Shown: positions 43,355 to 53,273, numbered from the stretch's first letter. The stretch is DNA of 64,000 nucleotides from Aquabacterium sp029268225 (GCF_037482285.1 NZ_JBBEYB010000009.1:1-64000), one strand, 5' to 3'. Notes: generated by a model not told the origin, from the sequence alone. A program made the numbers and translations.

Positions 43355-44419
43355 TCAAATCACCACGGGCTCCGGTTCCAGCCGGATGCCAAAGCGCCCG
43401 TACACACTCTCTTGGATCGCTCGCGCCAGCGTCACCACCTCGGCCCCGCTGGCGCCACCCCGGTTCACCAGCACCAGCGCCTGGCGTTCGTACACCCCGG
43501 CGCGGCCGATCGATTTGCCTTTCCAGCCACAGGCATCGATCAGCCAACCGGCCGCAAGCTTGAACGTGCCGTCCTCCAGGGGGTAGTGCACCACATGCGG
43601 GTCGCGCCCAATGATGTCGCGACACTGCTCGGCCGTCACCACCGGGTTCTTGAAGAAGCTGCCCGAGTTGCCGATCACGGCGGGGTCCGGCAGCTTGGCG
43701 CGCCGCACCTCGCACACCCAGTCAAAAATCTGCCGCGCATCCGGGGCGGTGATGCCGGTCTCGGCCATCTTGCGCTCCAGCTCCAGGTAGCCCAGCACCG
43801 GCTGCCAGGGGCGCGGCAGGCGCAGGCGCACCGTGGTGATCACGCTCTTGCCCGCCAGCGCCTGCTTGAAGATGCTGTCGCGGTAGCCAAAGCGGCACTG
43901 CGCGGCCGTGAGCGTGACCGTGCGCCCGGTGATCAAGTCCACCGCGTCCAATGACTCGAAGCGGTCTTTCAACTCCACACCATAAGCGCCGATGTTTTGA
44001 ACGGGCGAAGCGCCCACCGTGCCGGGAATCAGCGCCATGTTCTCCAGGCCGGGCAAACCGTTGTCCAGACACCAGGCCACTGTCTCGTGCCACGATTCGC
44101 CCGCACCCACCTCCACGATCCAGGCGTCGTCACGCGTTTCCAGCAGACGTCGGCCTTTGATCTCCATCTTCAGCACGCAGCGGTCCACGTCCTGCGTCAG
44201 CACCAGGTTGCTGCCGCCACCAAGAATGAACTTCGGTGCTCGCCCGAGTTCCGGGTCGTTGACCACGCGCTTCACATCGGCCTCGGAGTGCACATGCACC
44301 AGCGTCTTGGCGGTCGCAGGCAGGCCAAAAGTGTTGAACTCACGCAGGCTCGCCTCCCGCTCCAGATCGAGCGAAACAGAAGAAACAGGCGAATCGGCGG
44401 CGCGAGAGGGTGTGTGCAT
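43355..44419 (-). CDS. murB: UDP-N-acetylenolpyruvoylglucosamine reductase
   Basis: MurB reduces UDP-GlcNAc-enolpyruvate to UDP-MurNAc with FAD and NADPH. Motifs are LREFNTFGLPATAKTLVHV, KFILGGGSNLVLT, IPGTVGASPVQNIGAYGVEL, CRFGYRDSIFK and NSGSFFKNPVV. It has 354 residues and is of the type I form. The ATG at 44419 (MHTPSRAADS) is chosen; the frame runs on to 45490 through yajQ on the other strand and is not coding there. Only 30 bp separate its start from that of yajQ. Confidence 0.96.
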   Translation of the reverse strand: MHTPSRAADSPVSSVSLDLEREASLREFNTFGLPATAKTLVHVHSEADVKRVVNDPELGRAPKFILGGGSNLVLTQDVDRCVLKMEIKGRRLLETRDDAWIVEVGAGESWHETVAWCLDNGLPGLENMALIPGTVGASPVQNIGAYGVELKDRFESLDAVDLITGRTVTLTAAQCRFGYRDSIFKQALAGKSVITTVRLRLPRPWQPVLGYLELERKMAETGITAPDARQIFDWVCEVRRAKLPDPAVIGNSGSFFKNPVVTAEQCRDIIGRDPHVVHYPLEDGTFKLAAGWLIDACGWKGKSIGRAGVYERQALVLVNRGGASGAEVVTLARAIQESVYGRFGIRLEPEPVVI

Positions 44420-44449
44420 GGCAGAATTTTCGCAGACAAAGGAGAACCC

Positions 44450-44941
44450 ATGCCCAGTTTTGACATCAAGCTCGATCCCAACCTGGAAGCCGTCGGCAAC
44501 GCCGTTGACACCAGCAGCAAGGAAATCGGCACCCGTTTCGACTTCAAGGGCACCAGCGCCGCCGTCGAGTTCAACAAGAAGGACAAGCAGGTCATCGTGT
44601 TCGGTGACTCGGACTTCCAGATCGACCAGGTGCGCGACGTGCTCTACAACAAGCTCACCAAGCAGAAGGTCGACATCCGTTTCATGGACGTTGGCAAGGT
44701 CGAGAAGATCGGTGGCGACAAGGTCAAGCAGGTCCTCAAGATCAAGGCCGGCATCGAAGCCGAACTGGCCAAGAAGATCACCAAGCTGATCAAGGACAGC
44801 AAGCTCAAGGTCAACGCCAGCATCCAGGGCGAAGAAGTGCGCGTGCAAGGCGCCAAGCGCGACGACCTGCAGGCGGCCATGGCCCTGGTCAAGAAAGACA
44901 TCGCCGACGCCCCGCTGTCCTTCGACAACTTCCGCGACTGA
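44450..44941 (+). CDS. YajQ-family nucleotide-binding protein
   Basis: A protein of about 163 residues with the start MPSFDIKLDPNLEAVGNAVD, the block EIGTRFDFKGTSAAVEF and the C-terminal SIQGEEVRVQGAKRDDLQ. YajQ proteins bind nucleotides; in Xanthomonas a homologue is a c-di-GMP effector, which makes it relevant to the GGDEF/EAL proteins here. The start follows AAAGGAG. It is divergent from murB. Confidence 0.95.
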   Translation: MPSFDIKLDPNLEAVGNAVDTSSKEIGTRFDFKGTSAAVEFNKKDKQVIVFGDSDFQIDQVRDVLYNKLTKQKVDIRFMDVGKVEKIGGDKVKQVLKIKAGIEAELAKKITKLIKDSKLKVNASIQGEEVRVQGAKRDDLQAAMALVKKDIADAPLSFDNFRD

Positions 44942-44950
44942 GTCCACACC

Positions 44951-45610
44951 ATGCGACACGCCCATTCGATTCCTCAGATCCTGTTGGGCGTGAGCCTGAG
45001 CTTGTGTGCCTGTGCCGCGATGGCGCAAAGTGTGGCCATGACCGGCGGCATGGGCAGCAAGGCCCTGCTGGTCATCAACGGGGGCCAACCCAAGGCCTTG
45101 GCGGCCGGTGACACGCACCAGGGCGTGAAGGTCATCAGCGTGACGCCTGATCAGGCCGTGGTCGACGTGGCAGGGCGGCGCCAGACTGTCACGCTCGGCG
45201 GCGCGCCAGTCAGCGTTGGGGGGCGTGGTGGCGCAGGCGGCGGCACCGAGATCGTGCTGACGGCAGGCCCGGGAGGGCATTTCGTCACGCAGGGCAGCAT
45301 CAACGGGCGCGGCACGCAGTTTGTGGTCGACACCGGTGCGACCATGGTGTCCATGGGGGCAGCCGAAGCCCGTCGTCTGGGCATCAATTTCGAGACTGGG
45401 CAGCGCATGCAGGCCCACACCGCCAACGGCGTGACGACCGGTTATCGCATCAGCCTGTCGACCTTGCGCATTCAGGATGTCGAGGTTCACAACGTCGAGG
45501 CAGCGGTGATGCCCATGGGGATGCCCTACATTCTGTTGGGCAACAGCTTCCTCTCACGTTTTCAGATGAAGCAGGAGAACGGCACGATGACGCTCAAGCG
45601 TCGCTTCTGA
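44951..45610 (+). CDS. retropepsin-like aspartic protease, TIGR02281 family
   Basis: A 219-residue exported protein. It has a signal peptide (LLGVSLSLCACAAMA) and, after about residue 110, a retropepsin-like domain: NGRGTQFVVDTGATMVSMG contains the DTGA catalytic motif, and the flap and C-terminal strand PYILLGNSFLSRF follow. TIGR02281-type clan AA proteases are widespread in proteobacteria, but their substrates are unknown. It is 9 bp after yajQ and probably cotranscribed. Confidence 0.85.
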   Translation: MRHAHSIPQILLGVSLSLCACAAMAQSVAMTGGMGSKALLVINGGQPKALAAGDTHQGVKVISVTPDQAVVDVAGRRQTVTLGGAPVSVGGRGGAGGGTEIVLTAGPGGHFVTQGSINGRGTQFVVDTGATMVSMGAAEARRLGINFETGQRMQAHTANGVTTGYRISLSTLRIQDVEVHNVEAAVMPMGMPYILLGNSFLSRFQMKQENGTMTLKRRF

Positions 45611-45718
45611 TCGCTCTCTTCACGAACGCGCGGGTCCCTGCGAGAGTCCATCGCGGTCGGAGTGGTAGCACAATGGCGGCCTCGCCCACTCGGGGCTGTC
45701 TCATTGCGTTCTCACACC

Positions 45719-46456
45719 ATGGCCAAACGACCACGCCTGCCCGCCGGGCACAACACCCTCGATCAGATCCTGTTTGATCAGGGGTTTGGCGAACGCCGGG
45801 TGTGCGAGGGGCTCGTCCTCAACGGCCTGGTTCAGGTCAATGGTGAGGTGGTGGATGACCCGGATGCCGTGTTTCCCGAAGACCGTTTGTCCCTGAGCGT
45901 CGATGGCATGCCCTGGGTCACCCACGTCAAGGCGCTGATCATGCTGCACAAGCCGGCGGGCTACGAATGCTCGCTCAAGCCGGGTGCTTGGCCGGGTGTG
46001 CACAACCTGTTGCCTGTGCCGCTGCGTCGCCGGGGTCTCCAGCCCGTGGGGCGGCTCGATCAGGACACCACCGGCCTGTTGCTGCTGACCGATGATGGCC
46101 CCTTGCTGCACAAACTCACCTCACCCAAGCACCACGTGCCCAAGGTGTACGAGGTGACCTGCAAGCACCCGGTCACCTCGGTCATGTGCGAGAAGTTGCG
46201 CAAAGGTGTGGTGCTGGACGACGATCCGGCCCCCGTGCATGCGGATGCGGCCGAGCCGGTGGGAGAGGGCGAGACCTGCCATCTGCGTCTCACCTTGTTG
46301 CAAGGCAAATACCATCAGGTCAAGCGCATGGTTGCGGCCGTCAGCAACCGGGTCGAAGGACTGCACCGCAGCCAGATCGGCCGTCTGACGCTGCCCGACG
46401 ACTTGGCGCCGGGGCAGTGGCGTTGGATCGAAGACCCGGCCATCGTGCTGCCCTGA
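45719..46456 (+). CDS. RsuA/RluB-family pseudouridine synthase
   Basis: A 245-residue rRNA pseudouridine synthase. An N-terminal S4 domain (NTLDQILFDQGFGERRVCEGLVLNGLVQVNGEVV) precedes the catalytic domain with VGRLDQDTTGLLLLTDDG (catalytic Asp in GRLDQDT) and LLQGKYHQVKRM. Length and the GYECS motif fit RsuA (16S position 516). Rlu-type targets are also possible. The ATG at 45719 is chosen over an upstream in-frame ATG. Confidence 0.92.
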   Translation: MAKRPRLPAGHNTLDQILFDQGFGERRVCEGLVLNGLVQVNGEVVDDPDAVFPEDRLSLSVDGMPWVTHVKALIMLHKPAGYECSLKPGAWPGVHNLLPVPLRRRGLQPVGRLDQDTTGLLLLTDDGPLLHKLTSPKHHVPKVYEVTCKHPVTSVMCEKLRKGVVLDDDPAPVHADAAEPVGEGETCHLRLTLLQGKYHQVKRMVAAVSNRVEGLHRSQIGRLTLPDDLAPGQWRWIEDPAIVLP

Positions 46457-46521
46457 TCTGTTCGCCGGTTTTTTGACTCACTCGTGCGCCGAGGCGAGCA
46501 GCCGCAAGATCCTGAGGGGGC

Positions 46522-48693
46522 TCACAGAATGTTCTTGAAGTCCGTGTTCAGGTACTCGTCCTGCACGCTGGGCGCCTCCCAATCGCGCACCCATGCCACG
46601 AACGCATCGGGTGGCATGGGCCGGCTGATGAAGAAACCCTGCGCTTCATCGCAGTGCAGGCCCTCCAGCAGCTTCCAACTCTTGGCCGATTCCAGGCCTT
46701 CCGCCACCACACGCATGCCCAGGTTGTGCGCCAAGTCAATGACGGAGCGCACGATCTTGGCGTCGTTCAAGTCGTTTTGCATGTTCAGCACAAACGACTT
46801 GTCGATCTTCAACTCTTGAACCGGCAGTGTCTTCAGGTAAGCCAGTGAGGAATAGCCCGTCCCGAAGTCGTCAATCGACAGTTGGAAGCCCAGCTCGCTC
46901 AAGCGACTCAAGATTTGTTGACCGTGAACCGGATCGTCCATCGTCGCACCCTCGGTGATCTCCAGCACGATGGCACTCGCTGGCACGTGGTGACGTGTCA
47001 CGATCGCATGCAGGTGTTGGGGCAACTCACGGTCCATCAGATCTCTGGGAGACAGGTTCACGGCGATCTTCAGATCCAGTCCCGCTTGCAGCCATGCGCG
47101 CCAGATGGCCGATGCCTGATCCACGGCCCACAAGGTCAGCACCCGCATGAAGCCGGTCTGTTCGGCAAATGGAATGAAACGATCGGGTGTGATGAGACCG
47201 TGCTCAGGATGCTGCCAGCGGATCAAGGCCTCCGCGCCGAGCACCGTGTTCGTGGCCAGGCAAATCTTGGGCTGCAGGAACAACTTCAGTTCATGGCGGT
47301 TCACGGCCTGCTTCAGCTCTGTCAGCAAACTCAGTGACGCGGCCTGGTCCGGATCCATGTCTGGGCTGTAGACCATCACACTGCTCATCTTCTGGCGGGC
47401 CACATTCATGGCCATCTCGGCATGTGACAGCAATTCATCGGCAGTGCGGCCATCTTCCGGGAACAGCGTGACCCCGGCTTGGGCCATCAGATCAATGGCC
47501 TGACCATCCAGCTCGAAAGGCGTGTCCATGTTGCGCAGCAGGGCTTTGGCCAGTTGTGTGGCACTCACCTTGTCCGCGCGAGGGACCAGGCATGCAAACT
47601 GATTGCCGCCGATGCGTCCCAGCACATGGTGGACGTCCGGCAGGCTGGCCGTCAGGCGATGTGCCACCTTGCGCAGCAGGGCATCACCCGATGCCTGGCC
47701 CAGCACGGCGTTGACGTGTTTGAAGCGCTGAATGTCCAGGGTGATCAGGGCGCCACTGCGCTGTGCTTTGCGCGCCTCGGTGATCTGTTGCGCCAGTCGC
47801 ATCTGAAAGAAGGCGCGGTTGGGCAAGTGGGTCAGGGTGTCACGGAAAGCCGTCTGGCGAATGTCTTTTTCCCGCTCGTGACGGAACTGTGTGAGGCCCT
47901 GCATCATCTTGCCCAGATGGTGCAACTCCGCCGGCCCTGCTGGGATGGGCACATCGGGCCATTCCTCTTGTGTGGCCCGGTGTGTCCAGCCGCTCAGGTC
48001 GAGCAAGCCGCGCCGCACCCTGGCACCTTGTTGCCACAGCAGCGCCCCGGCCAACGAGAAGCCCCCTAGCGTCACCAGTGCCAACTGCCAGCGCGCCCGC
48101 GCCCAGCCAGGATCGGCCACGGCGGGCCCGGTTCGCAGCCACACCACCGCTCGTCCTCCGGGCAGTGCCGGAGCGCTCACGGACAAGGCAGCATGCAGCC
48201 AGCCATCGGCCTCAAACTCAAGGGGGGCGCCATCGCTGCGGTGAGCCGTGAGCGTGCGGCGCTCAGTCAGGCTCAAGGCCTCGTAAGCCGAGGTCCATGC
48301 CTTGGCATCCCCGTGGCTGGGTTGCCAGGCGCCATCCACGCGTTCTTGCGCGAGCACTGCCACCTGGACCTGGGGCATCAGGTGCAAGGCGTGTTGCAAG
48401 CCAGACTGCAGCGCCTCTGGCGATGCATGCAGGACGGCCGCCTGTCCATGCGGCGGCTGCAGGCCGTTTGGCTGGAGCATGACGCGTGCGACCTGCACAC
48501 TCTGCCGCAACTCTTCGCGTGCATGGCGCAAATCTGCGCCCGCCTGCTGCTGGCGCAGCACCAGCCACACCAGGCCAGACACGGCCACCGCCAGAATCAC
48601 GATCGGCAGGACCAGCAAGGCAGGCAGCGGGAGAGCAAGGCGCTTGAAGGGCATGGAGGCGTGGGCAAGGCGCAGAAATAGGTTGACCTTCAT
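46522..48693 (-). CDS. EAL phosphodiesterase with degenerate GGDEF
   Basis: A 723-residue protein. A membrane segment (residues about 22-47) and a periplasmic region (about 50-200) are followed by a second segment (about 203-222) and a linker. The GGDEF domain carries GGNQF at residues 362-366 instead of GGDEF, so cyclase activity is probably lost. The EAL domain is intact: AEALIRW at about 487, LEITEGATMDDP, DDFGTGYSSLAYLKTL and ELKIDKSFV. It should act as a c-di-GMP phosphodiesterase. It stands alone between rsuA-like and ribF genes. Confidence 0.92.
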   Translation of the reverse strand: MKVNLFLRLAHASMPFKRLALPLPALLVLPIVILAVAVSGLVWLVLRQQQAGADLRHAREELRQSVQVARVMLQPNGLQPPHGQAAVLHASPEALQSGLQHALHLMPQVQVAVLAQERVDGAWQPSHGDAKAWTSAYEALSLTERRTLTAHRSDGAPLEFEADGWLHAALSVSAPALPGGRAVVWLRTGPAVADPGWARARWQLALVTLGGFSLAGALLWQQGARVRRGLLDLSGWTHRATQEEWPDVPIPAGPAELHHLGKMMQGLTQFRHEREKDIRQTAFRDTLTHLPNRAFFQMRLAQQITEARKAQRSGALITLDIQRFKHVNAVLGQASGDALLRKVAHRLTASLPDVHHVLGRIGGNQFACLVPRADKVSATQLAKALLRNMDTPFELDGQAIDLMAQAGVTLFPEDGRTADELLSHAEMAMNVARQKMSSVMVYSPDMDPDQAASLSLLTELKQAVNRHELKLFLQPKICLATNTVLGAEALIRWQHPEHGLITPDRFIPFAEQTGFMRVLTLWAVDQASAIWRAWLQAGLDLKIAVNLSPRDLMDRELPQHLHAIVTRHHVPASAIVLEITEGATMDDPVHGQQILSRLSELGFQLSIDDFGTGYSSLAYLKTLPVQELKIDKSFVLNMQNDLNDAKIVRSVIDLAHNLGMRVVAEGLESAKSWKLLEGLHCDEAQGFFISRPMPPDAFVAWVRDWEAPSVQDEYLNTDFKNIL

Positions 48694-48816
48694 TCTCGGA
48701 CAGAAGGCGGATCGTCGAATCTGCTCCTGCAGAGAATCGTGCTGAAAATTGCGTTTCTGTCACGCTCAACCAGCATCGTCGACGTCTCGGTGCAGGCTGG
48801 CCGGATAATGCGCCCC

Positions 48817-49788
48817 ATGCAGATCTTTCGTGGATTCCATCATGCAGCACTGGCGCCCGCCTGTGCGCTGACCATCGGTAATTTTGACGGTGTTCATCGC
48901 GGACACCAGGCGATGCTCGCCCTGTTGCGCAACGAGGCCCAACACCGAGGGCTACCCGCGACGGTCCTCACTTTCGAGCCGCACCCGCGCGATTACTTTG
49001 CCGCGCTGACGGGCAAGTCCGACCTGGCGCCCGCGCGCATCGCCACCTTGCGTGACAAGCTCTCTGAGCTGGAGCGCTGCGGCGTCGACCAGGTCGTGGT
49101 CCTGCCCTTTGACCAGCGCCTGGCCAGCCTCAGCCCCCAGGCCTTCATCGACGATGTGCTGGTGAACGGCCTGAAGGCCCGCTACGTGCTGGTGGGGGAT
49201 GACTTCCGCTTTGGCGCCAAGCGCGCCGGCGACTACGACCTGCTCGATGCCGAGGGCAACCGCCAGGGCTTCGATGTCGCTCGCATGATGAGTTACGAGG
49301 TCCATGGTCTGCGCGTGTCCTCCTCGGTCGTCCGTGACGCCTTGGCTGCGGGCGACATGCCCCAGGTCGAGCGCCTGCTGGGCCGCCCCTACACCATCAG
49401 CGGTCACGTCATCCACGGCGCCAAACTGGGCCGCAGCCTCGATTGCCGCACCCTCAACGTCCGCTTCGGGCACGAAAAACCCGCCACTTCAGGCATCTTC
49501 GTGGTCCGTGCCCACGGCTTGGCCGAGCAGCCCCTGGAGGGCGTCGCCAGCCTGGGCGTGCGCCCCACGGTGGAGGACGCCGGCCGCGTCCTGCTCGAGG
49601 TCCACTGCTTTGATTGGCCCAACACCCTCGGCAAGGAAGGGGGCTACGGTAAAATCGTGCGCGTAGAGCTCTTGCACAAGTTGCGAGACGAGGCCCGTTA
49701 CGACGGCCTGGAGGCCTTGCAGGCCGCCATCCACCAAGACATTGCCGACGCGCGCGGGTTTTTCGAGGCTCAGCGGCGCGGCGTTTAA
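48817..49788 (+). CDS. ribF: bifunctional riboflavin kinase/FAD synthetase
   Basis: RibF makes FMN and FAD. The N-terminal FMN adenylyltransferase domain shows LTIGNFDGVHRGHQAML (HxGH-type), LVGDDFRFGAKRAGD and SSSVVRDALAAGDM. The C-terminal riboflavin kinase shows GAKLGRSLDCRTLNV and GVRPTVE. It has about 323 residues (start ATG 48817; 48808 is possible). It is followed by ileS and lspA in the order usual for proteobacteria. Confidence 0.95.
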   Translation: MQIFRGFHHAALAPACALTIGNFDGVHRGHQAMLALLRNEAQHRGLPATVLTFEPHPRDYFAALTGKSDLAPARIATLRDKLSELERCGVDQVVVLPFDQRLASLSPQAFIDDVLVNGLKARYVLVGDDFRFGAKRAGDYDLLDAEGNRQGFDVARMMSYEVHGLRVSSSVVRDALAAGDMPQVERLLGRPYTISGHVIHGAKLGRSLDCRTLNVRFGHEKPATSGIFVVRAHGLAEQPLEGVASLGVRPTVEDAGRVLLEVHCFDWPNTLGKEGGYGKIVRVELLHKLRDEARYDGLEALQAAIHQDIADARGFFEAQRRGV

Positions 49789-49806
49789 GCCGAACCCTGA
49801 GCCCCC

Positions 49807-52737
49807 ATGAGCCAAGACCAGACCGCCAAGCCCGGCAAGAGCCAACAAGAAGCCAAAAAGGGCGGCGCCAAACCCGCCGAGGCACCCGAGTCCAAGTACC
49901 GCGCCACGCTGAACATGCCGGACACCCCCTTCCCGATGCGGGGGGACCTGCCCAAGCGTGAGCCCGGCTGGGTGGCCGAGTGGGAGCAAAACGGTCTGTA
50001 CGACAAGCTGCGCGCGGCCCGTCAAGGAGCGCCCAAATTCGTGCTGCACGACGGCCCGCCGTACGCCAACGGCAACATCCACATCGGTCACGCCGTCAAC
50101 AAGATCCTCAAGGACATGATCGTCAAGGCGCGCCAGCTCAAGGGCATGGACGCCATCTACGTGCCTGGCTGGGACTGCCACGGTCTGCCCATCGAGAACC
50201 AGATCGAGAAAACCTTCGGTCGCAACCTCAGCCGCGACGACGTGCAGGCCAAGGCCCGCGTCTACGCCGCCGAGCAGATCGACGGCCAACGCACCGACTT
50301 CAAGCGCCTGGGCGTGCTGGCCGACTGGGCCCATCCCTACCGCACCATGGACTTCGGCAACGAAGCCAACGAAATCCGCGCGCTCAAGAAGATCATGGAG
50401 CGCGGCTACGTCTACCGTGGCCTCAAGCCTGTCTACTGGTGCTTCGACTGCGGCTCGTCCCTGGCCGAGTTCGAAATCGAATACGCCGACAAGAAGTCGC
50501 AAACGCTGGACGTGGCCTTCCCGAGCGCCGAGCCCGCCAAGCTGGCGGCCGCCTTTGGCCTGAGCAGCCTGAGCAAAGACGCCTTCACGGTGATCTGGAC
50601 CACCACCGCCTGGACCATCCCGGCCAATCAGGCCCTGAACGTCCACGCCGAACTCAGCTACGCCCTGGTCGACACGCCCAAGGGCCTGCTGGTGCTGGCC
50701 GAGTCGCTGGTCGAAAAAGCCGTGGCTCGTTACGGCTTTGCCGCCGACGACTGCAAGGTCATCGCAACGACCACCGGCGCCAAGCTCGAAGGCCTCAAGT
50801 TCAAGCACCCGCTGGCCCATGTGCATGAAGGCTACAACCGCGAAGCCCCCGTCTACCTGGCCGACTACGTCAGCGCCGAAGACGGCACCGGCATCGTGCA
50901 CGCCGCCCCCGCCTACGGTGTGGACGACTTCAACTCCTGCATCGCCCACGGCCTGAAGTTCGACGACATTCTCAACCCCGTGCAAGGCAACGGCGTCTAC
51001 GAGGCCGAACTGCCCCTGTTCGGCGGCATGCACATCTGGAAGGCCGCCCCCGTGGTGCTGGAGACCCTGCGCGAGCACGGCCGCCTGCTGGCCACCCAGG
51101 ACATCGTCCACAGCTACCCGCACTGCTGGCGCCACAAAACGCCTGTCATCTTCCGCGCTGCCGCCCAATGGTTCGTGCGCATGGACGAAGGCGAGGGCGT
51201 CTTCACCACCGACAAGGCCGAGAAGACCCTGCGCCAGACTGCGCTGGACGCCATCGACCACACCACCTTCTACCCCGAGAACGGCCGCGCCCGCCTGCGC
51301 GACATGATCGCCAACCGCCCCGACTGGTGCATCAGCCGCCAGCGCAACTGGGGCGTGCCGCTGCCCTTCTTCCTGCACAAGGTCACGGGCGAGCTGCACC
51401 CCGACACCATGGCTCTGATGGACAAGGCCGCCGACCTGGTCGAACAGGGCGGCGTCGAAGCCTGGTCCACGCTGGACATGGCCGCCTGGCTGGGTGACCA
51501 GGCCGACGACTACGCCAAGTCCACCGACATCCTCGACGTTTGGTTCGACTCGGGCACCTCCTTCTTCCACGTGCTCAACCCTGCCCAGGGCAGCCACCCT
51601 GACGCCGGCCACGACGAGCTGCACGAAGCCGACCTCTACCTCGAAGGCCATGACCAGCACCGCGGCTGGTTCCACAGCTCCCTGCTGGCCGCCTGCGCCA
51701 TCTACGGCCGCGCGCCCTACAAGGGCCTGCTGACCCACGGCTTCACCGTCGACGGCCAGGGCCGCAAGATGTCCAAGTCGGTCGGCAACGTGGTCGCTCC
51801 GCAAGAGGTGTCCGGCAAGATGGGCGCGGAAATCATCCGCCTGTGGGCCGCCTCCACCGACTACTCCGGTGACCTGGGCATCGACGACAAGATCCTCGCC
51901 CGCGTGGTCGATGGCTACCGCCGCATCCGCAACACCCTGCGCTTCCTGCTGGCCAACACGTCGGACTTCAACCCGGCGACCGACGCCGTGCCGCTGAGCG
52001 AGTTGCTCGAGATCGACCGCTACGCCCTGGCCCGTGCCTCGCAGTTGCAGGAAGACATCCTGGCCCACTACGAGCGCTACGAGTTCCACCCCGTGGTCGC
52101 CAAGCTGCAGGTGTACTGCTCCGAAGACCTCGGTGCCTTCTACCTCGACGTTCTGAAGGACCGCCTGTATACCAGCGCGACGAACAGCAAGGCCCGCCGC
52201 GCTGCGCAAACCGCGCTGTGGCACATCACGAACGGCATGCTGCGCTGGATGGCCCCGTTCCTGAGCTTCACCGCCGAAGAGGCCTGGAAGATCTTCAACG
52301 GTGGCGAGACCATCTTCACCGAGACCTACTGGGACTTCCACGAGGCCGACAAGGACACCGAGCTGCTGGCCAAGTGGTCGCGCATCCGCGCCTTCCGCGA
52401 AGAGGTCAACCGCCAGATCGAAGAAGTGCGCACCCGTGGTGAAGTGGGCGCCTCGCTGCAAGCCAACCTGTTCGTCACCATCAACGCCGACGACCAGCGC
52501 CTGCTGGCCGACCTGCGCAGCCTGGGTGACGACCTCAAGTTCGTGCTCATTGTCTCCAGCGTCGAGCTGGCCGAAGGCCACAGCACCCAGATTGAGGTCA
52601 ACCCCTCCAAGGCCGTCAAGTGCGAGCGCTGCTGGCACTACCGTGACGACGTGGGCGTCAACCCCGAGCACCCGACGATCTGCGGCCGTTGCGACAGCAA
52701 CCTGCACGGCGACGGCGAACACCGCGAGCACGCCTGA
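49807..52737 (+). CDS. ileS: isoleucyl-tRNA synthetase
   Basis: A 976-residue class I synthetase. It has the HIGH motif in PYANGNIHIGHAVNKILKD, the KMSKS loop in GRKMSKSVGN, the editing domain with TTTAWTIPANQALN and GTGIVHAAPAYGVDD, and a C-terminal zinc motif (CERCWHYRDDVG, then CGRCDSNLHG). The ATG at 49807 is followed by a Lys/Pro/Ala-rich lead. It overlaps lspA by one base (TGATG) and lies 18 bp after ribF. Confidence 0.97.
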   Translation: MSQDQTAKPGKSQQEAKKGGAKPAEAPESKYRATLNMPDTPFPMRGDLPKREPGWVAEWEQNGLYDKLRAARQGAPKFVLHDGPPYANGNIHIGHAVNKILKDMIVKARQLKGMDAIYVPGWDCHGLPIENQIEKTFGRNLSRDDVQAKARVYAAEQIDGQRTDFKRLGVLADWAHPYRTMDFGNEANEIRALKKIMERGYVYRGLKPVYWCFDCGSSLAEFEIEYADKKSQTLDVAFPSAEPAKLAAAFGLSSLSKDAFTVIWTTTAWTIPANQALNVHAELSYALVDTPKGLLVLAESLVEKAVARYGFAADDCKVIATTTGAKLEGLKFKHPLAHVHEGYNREAPVYLADYVSAEDGTGIVHAAPAYGVDDFNSCIAHGLKFDDILNPVQGNGVYEAELPLFGGMHIWKAAPVVLETLREHGRLLATQDIVHSYPHCWRHKTPVIFRAAAQWFVRMDEGEGVFTTDKAEKTLRQTALDAIDHTTFYPENGRARLRDMIANRPDWCISRQRNWGVPLPFFLHKVTGELHPDTMALMDKAADLVEQGGVEAWSTLDMAAWLGDQADDYAKSTDILDVWFDSGTSFFHVLNPAQGSHPDAGHDELHEADLYLEGHDQHRGWFHSSLLAACAIYGRAPYKGLLTHGFTVDGQGRKMSKSVGNVVAPQEVSGKMGAEIIRLWAASTDYSGDLGIDDKILARVVDGYRRIRNTLRFLLANTSDFNPATDAVPLSELLEIDRYALARASQLQEDILAHYERYEFHPVVAKLQVYCSEDLGAFYLDVLKDRLYTSATNSKARRAAQTALWHITNGMLRWMAPFLSFTAEEAWKIFNGGETIFTETYWDFHEADKDTELLAKWSRIRAFREEVNRQIEEVRTRGEVGASLQANLFVTINADDQRLLADLRSLGDDLKFVLIVSSVELAEGHSTQIEVNPSKAVKCERCWHYRDDVGVNPEHPTICGRCDSNLHGDGEHREHA

Positions 52738-53273
52738 TGGCCACCAAGAAGTCTTCCGGCGCCGCCGCGCGTGGCGGCAACCAGGGCTTGTTGCCCTGGC
52801 TCGGCATTGCCGCCATCATCATTCTGCTCGACCAGTTCACCAAGGTGCTCATCGTCGGCTGGATGCAGCACGGTGACAGCCGCGAGGTCTGGTCCTTCTT
52901 TAACATCGTGCGGGCGCACAACACCGGCGCGGCTTTCTCGTTCCTGGCGGGGGCGGGGGGCTGGCAACGCTGGTTCTTCGTCGGCCTGGGGGCTGTGGCC
53001 ACCGTCTTCATCGTCTACATGCTGCGCCAACACGGCAACCAGAAGCTCTTTGCCTGGGCGCTCACGCTCATCCTGGGTGGGGCCATCGGCAACGTCATCG
53101 ACCGCCTGGTGCACGGCTATGTGGTGGACTTTCTGGACTTCCACTGGGCCTTCCTCTCGGGCATCTTCCCCGGCGGCCATTTCCCGGCCTTCAACGTCGC
53201 CGATTGCGCCATCAGTGTGGGGGCGGTGTTGCTGATCCTCGACGAGATCCTGCGCGTGCGCCGCGGGGGCTAA
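52737..53273 (+). CDS. lspA: lipoprotein signal peptidase II
   Basis: LspA cleaves prolipoprotein signal peptides in the inner membrane. It has about 178 residues, four membrane segments, and the catalytic aspartates in IGNVIDRLVHGYVVDFLDF and FPAFNVADCAISVGA. Its start overlaps the ileS stop (TGATG). A short hairpin covers its stop codon. Confidence 0.96.
   Translation: MATKKSSGAAARGGNQGLLPWLGIAAIIILLDQFTKVLIVGWMQHGDSREVWSFFNIVRAHNTGAAFSFLAGAGGWQRWFFVGLGAVATVFIVYMLRQHGNQKLFAWALTLILGGAIGNVIDRLVHGYVVDFLDFHWAFLSGIFPGGHFPAFNVADCAISVGAVLLILDEILRVRRGG

Noticed and set aside
49489..52731. A 1080-codon open frame on the minus strand opposite ileS
   Set aside because: Its translation is low-complexity (V/H/G/Q-rich) and mirrors the codon bias of ileS. 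It is the usual antisense open frame of high-GC genes.
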